Source of the DNA: Betaproteobacteria bacterium
GTDB taxonomy: Bacteria; Pseudomonadota; Gammaproteobacteria; Burkholderiales; SG8-41
Length of the DNA stretch: 18,221 bases
NCBI GenBank assembly: GCA_025356695.1
Contig: JANXSE010000297.1
Location: 1 to 18,221, forward strand
Direction: 5' to 3'
Shown here: piece by piece, positions 16,907 to 18,221 of the stretch
How the letters are laid out: the number at the start of each line of letters is the position of its first letter
How positions within the stretch are numbered: position 1 is the first letter of the stretch
The notes under the pieces: model-generated
What the model was told of the DNA's origin: nothing
Seen by the model: only the letters and a program-made list of their open reading frames with translations
The model's database searches: none
Translations under genes and position numbers: made by a program

Positions 16907-16920
16907 TTGACCTGCGTCAA
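16907..16920. promoter_or_regulatory. FNR/ANR-type binding site
   Basis: TTGACCTGCGTCAA is a perfect TTGAC-N4-GTCAA palindrome and fits the TTGA-N6-TCAA FNR/FixK/ANR core. The -10-like TAACTT at 16942-16947 starts 21 bp after it, close to class II FNR geometry with the site near -41.5. This predicts activation of the stress-protein gene under low oxygen. The palindrome could also act on the divergent dehydrogenase. Confidence 0.6.
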
Positions 16921-16954
16921 TATTTTAGGCGTTGGCGGTGCTAACTTATAGACA

Positions 16955-16970
16955 TGTGGTTTTAGTCACA
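16955..16970. promoter_or_regulatory. CRP-like palindrome
   Basis: TGTGG-TTTTAG-TCACA matches TGTGA-N6-TCACA at 9 of 10 core bases. It lies at or just after the predicted transcription start of the stress gene, where a bound protein would block rather than activate. It could be chance. Confidence 0.3.
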
Positions 16971-17013
16971 CGGGGTCAAACGGGGTTATCTGCAGTCAGA
17001 TTAGGAGATTGAA

Positions 17014-17466
17014 ATGTATAAAAACATATTAGTACCAACCGACGGTTCGAAACTCTCCGGCAAGGCGACTGCCGAGGCGATCAAACTGGCGAAGACCTGC
17101 GGCGCCAAGATCACGGTCATGCACATGGTGTCGGATTTCCGCAAGGCACTGAGCGAAACCTATGCCGTGCCGGCCGCGATGGCGGCCCCGGTGCAGAAAA
17201 AATTTCAGGACGAGGCTTCGGTGCGTTCGCGCAAGATTGTCGATGCCGCCTGCGCCGAAGCGACCGCCGCCGGCATTGCCAGCGCCGGCGTCTCGGTTGT
17301 CAGCGATTCAGCCTACGAGGCGATCATCAAACAGGCGTCGAAGTCGAAGTGCGACGTCATTGTGATGGCTTCACACGGGCGCAAGGGGTTGCAGGGCTTT
17401 CTGCTCGGCAGCGAAACCACCAAGGTTTTGTGCCACACGAAAATCCCCGTGCTTGTGGTGCGCTGA
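17014..17466 (+). CDS. Universal stress protein (UspA family), single domain
   Basis: 150 residues from ATG 17014, with AGGAG 6 nt upstream. The start 'MYKNILVPTDGSKLS' is the family's first strand with the nucleotide-contacting Asp. The C-terminal ATP-binding element is ASHGRKGLQGFLLGSET, matching G-x2-G-x9-G-S/T with Ala for the first Gly. It ends on the usual 'IPVLVVR' strand. It is an ATP-binding cytosolic protein linked to survival under stress; in Pseudomonas, related genes are under ANR control, which agrees with the FNR-type site upstream. It is transcribed alone and ended by the hairpin at 17485-17512. Confidence 0.95.
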   Translation: MYKNILVPTDGSKLSGKATAEAIKLAKTCGAKITVMHMVSDFRKALSETYAVPAAMAAPVQKKFQDEASVRSRKIVDAACAEATAAGIASAGVSVVSDSAYEAIIKQASKSKCDVIVMASHGRKGLQGFLLGSETTKVLCHTKIPVLVVR

Positions 17467-17484
17467 GACGGATCTGATGCGAAT

Positions 17485-17512
17485 AAAAAAGCCCGCTTCG
17501 GCGGGCTTTTTT
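17485..17512. terminator. Bidirectional intrinsic terminator between stress protein and prepilin genes
   Basis: A 12-bp perfect stem (AAAAAAGCCCGC at 17485-17496, GCGGGCTTTTTT at 17501-17512) with a TTCG tetraloop and T-tracts on both strands. It follows the stress-protein stop by 18 bp and the prepilin stop by 26 bp. Confidence 0.93.
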
Positions 17513-17538
17513 GTTGCAAGACGACGCTGCCTTGTTTG

Positions 17539-18221
17539 TTAGAACAGGCTGGCGCCGCCGCAGTTGGTGTCCACCACCGCGGAGCTCCACGCGTTACCGA
17601 CATAGCACTGGGTGGCTGCACCGCCGACCGGGGCCACACCGCCTGCGCCGCCGCCGTCGTACGTCGAGAACTGGAAGGTGCCGCCGATCGGATTGCCGTC
17701 GTCGATCTTGCGGTCGATTTCCGCCATGATGTCCGACGGAATCTGGTTGCCGGTTTTCAGGTTGTGCCGCGCAGCCGCAGCGCCGGTGCCGTAGACGTTG
17801 TCATAGACGACGCGCAGATAACGCGCATACGGGTTGGTCGGCGCCGACGCGGTGGTTTCCGGCACCACGGCGTAGGTAAAGCTACCGTTGATGAAGCCGG
17901 CTTTCGACAGATGTTCCCAGGCGGCGATATGTTCGTCGATCGCGCCGCCGCCAGCGAGGGTTTCGATACGGCCATTATTGTTGCCATTCGAAGCTGCAAG
18001 GACGTTGGCAATGTTCGGGTTGGCCTGGCTGTAATCGCCGGGCAATGCACGGAAGCGGTCGAGGAAGCCGAAGTAGGCAGCCTTGGTGCCGTCCTGTTGC
18101 GAAATCAGGTTGCGCACGCGCGCGCTCTGGATCAGTTCCTGACCCTTCAGTACGCCGCCGAGCAGCAGACCGATGATCACGAGCACAATCGCGATTTCGA
18201 TCAGCGTAAAGCCTTGTTGTC
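17539..18221 (-). CDS. Type IV prepilin-like protein (5' truncated by window edge)
   Basis: The frame is open to the right edge and its first visible residues are QQGFTLIEIAIVLVIIGLLL, the prepilin peptidase site (cleavage after Gly, Phe +1, Glu +5) followed by the hydrophobic assembly helix. The start codon lies outside; the internal GTG at 18186 is not the start. About 226 residues are visible. The globular part is Gly/Ala/Asn-rich ('SNGNNNGR', 'YDGGGAGGVAP'), with a Cys pair near the C-terminus (QCYVG ... DTNCGG) that could close a pilin D-loop disulfide. It could be a minor pilin or pseudopilin; no pilus or secretion genes are in view, so the system is undetermined. Confidence 0.85.
   Translation of the reverse strand, partial: QQGFTLIEIAIVLVIIGLLLGGVLKGQELIQSARVRNLISQQDGTKAAYFGFLDRFRALPGDYSQANPNIANVLAASNGNNNGRIETLAGGGAIDEHIAAWEHLSKAGFINGSFTYAVVPETTASAPTNPYARYLRVVYDNVYGTGAAAARHNLKTGNQIPSDIMAEIDRKIDDGNPIGGTFQFSTYDGGGAGGVAPVGGAATQCYVGNAWSSAVVDTNCGGASLF

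Larger units (their letters stand above)
16776..17013. other. Divergent intergenic region, 238 bp
   Basis: It lies between the PQQ dehydrogenase and the universal stress protein. It holds the dehydrogenase ribosome-binding site (16782-16789), two direct TCAAAG hexamers (16871-16876, 16883-16888), the FNR-type palindrome, a CRP-like palindrome and the stress gene's AGGAG (17003-17007). The half next to the stress gene is clearly more AT-rich than the genes. Confidence 0.6.

Overview
The window is high-GC, tightly packed DNA. It looks like a chromosomal segment of a betaproteobacterium, probably Burkholderiales-like. The hints are a Bug-type tricarboxylate-transporter binding protein, a YadG/YadH-like ABC pair and a strong GC3 bias that fills the antisense frames with long shadow ORFs. 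No RNA genes, IS elements, CRISPR arrays or integration scars were seen. The organism assignment is inference.

Layout. (1) 2-1159 (+) is the 3' part of a 2-oxoacid:ferredoxin oxidoreductase-like protein with a C-terminal [4Fe-4S] ferredoxin module. (2) 1205-2590 (-) encodes a HupE/UreJ-type membrane metal transporter, convergent with it. (3) 2764-7877 (+) is a three-gene operon: a secreted NHL-type beta-propeller, a secreted carboxypeptidase-regulatory-domain/heme c/propeller fusion, and a gene that appears as two ORFs split by an in-frame TGA at 6438-6440. Read through as selenocysteine, this last gene encodes one 576-residue UGSC-family selenoprotein (U98-G-S-C101), with a bacterial SECIS-like hairpin at 6458-6477. 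A conventional ORF caller would split it. (4) 7915-9438 (-) is a Tat-exported flavocytochrome c/fumarate reductase-like flavoprotein. (5) 9577-13169 (+) holds a secreted six-blade kelch protein, a Bug-type solute-binding protein, a Tat-exported amidohydrolase_2 (LigI-like) and a small c-type cytochrome. (6) 13260-14944 (+) is an ABC-2 ATPase/permease pair. (7) 15006-16775 (-) is a periplasmic PQQ-dependent alcohol dehydrogenase with the Asp-Tyr-Asp motif of lanthanide-type enzymes. (8) 17014-17466 (+) is a universal stress protein behind an FNR/ANR-type site. (9) 17539-18221 (-) is a type IV prepilin-like protein cut by the window edge.

How the genes may work together. Most products between 2764 and 16775 are exported and many are redox proteins or beta-propellers: NHL, heme/propeller, kelch, PQQ propeller, flavoprotein, cytochrome c. 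With a binding protein for organic acids and a lactonase-like amidohydrolase, this suggests periplasmic oxidation and hydrolysis of an unknown small organic substrate, with electrons passing to cytochrome c. The selenoprotein has no signal peptide and is the presumed cytosolic redox member. No substrate can be read from the sequence. The Sec machinery (selA, selB, selC, selD) and pqq genes lie outside the window.

There is no gene-free stretch over 300 bases. The largest gap (16776-17013) carries the FNR-type site and the promoter region for the stress protein.
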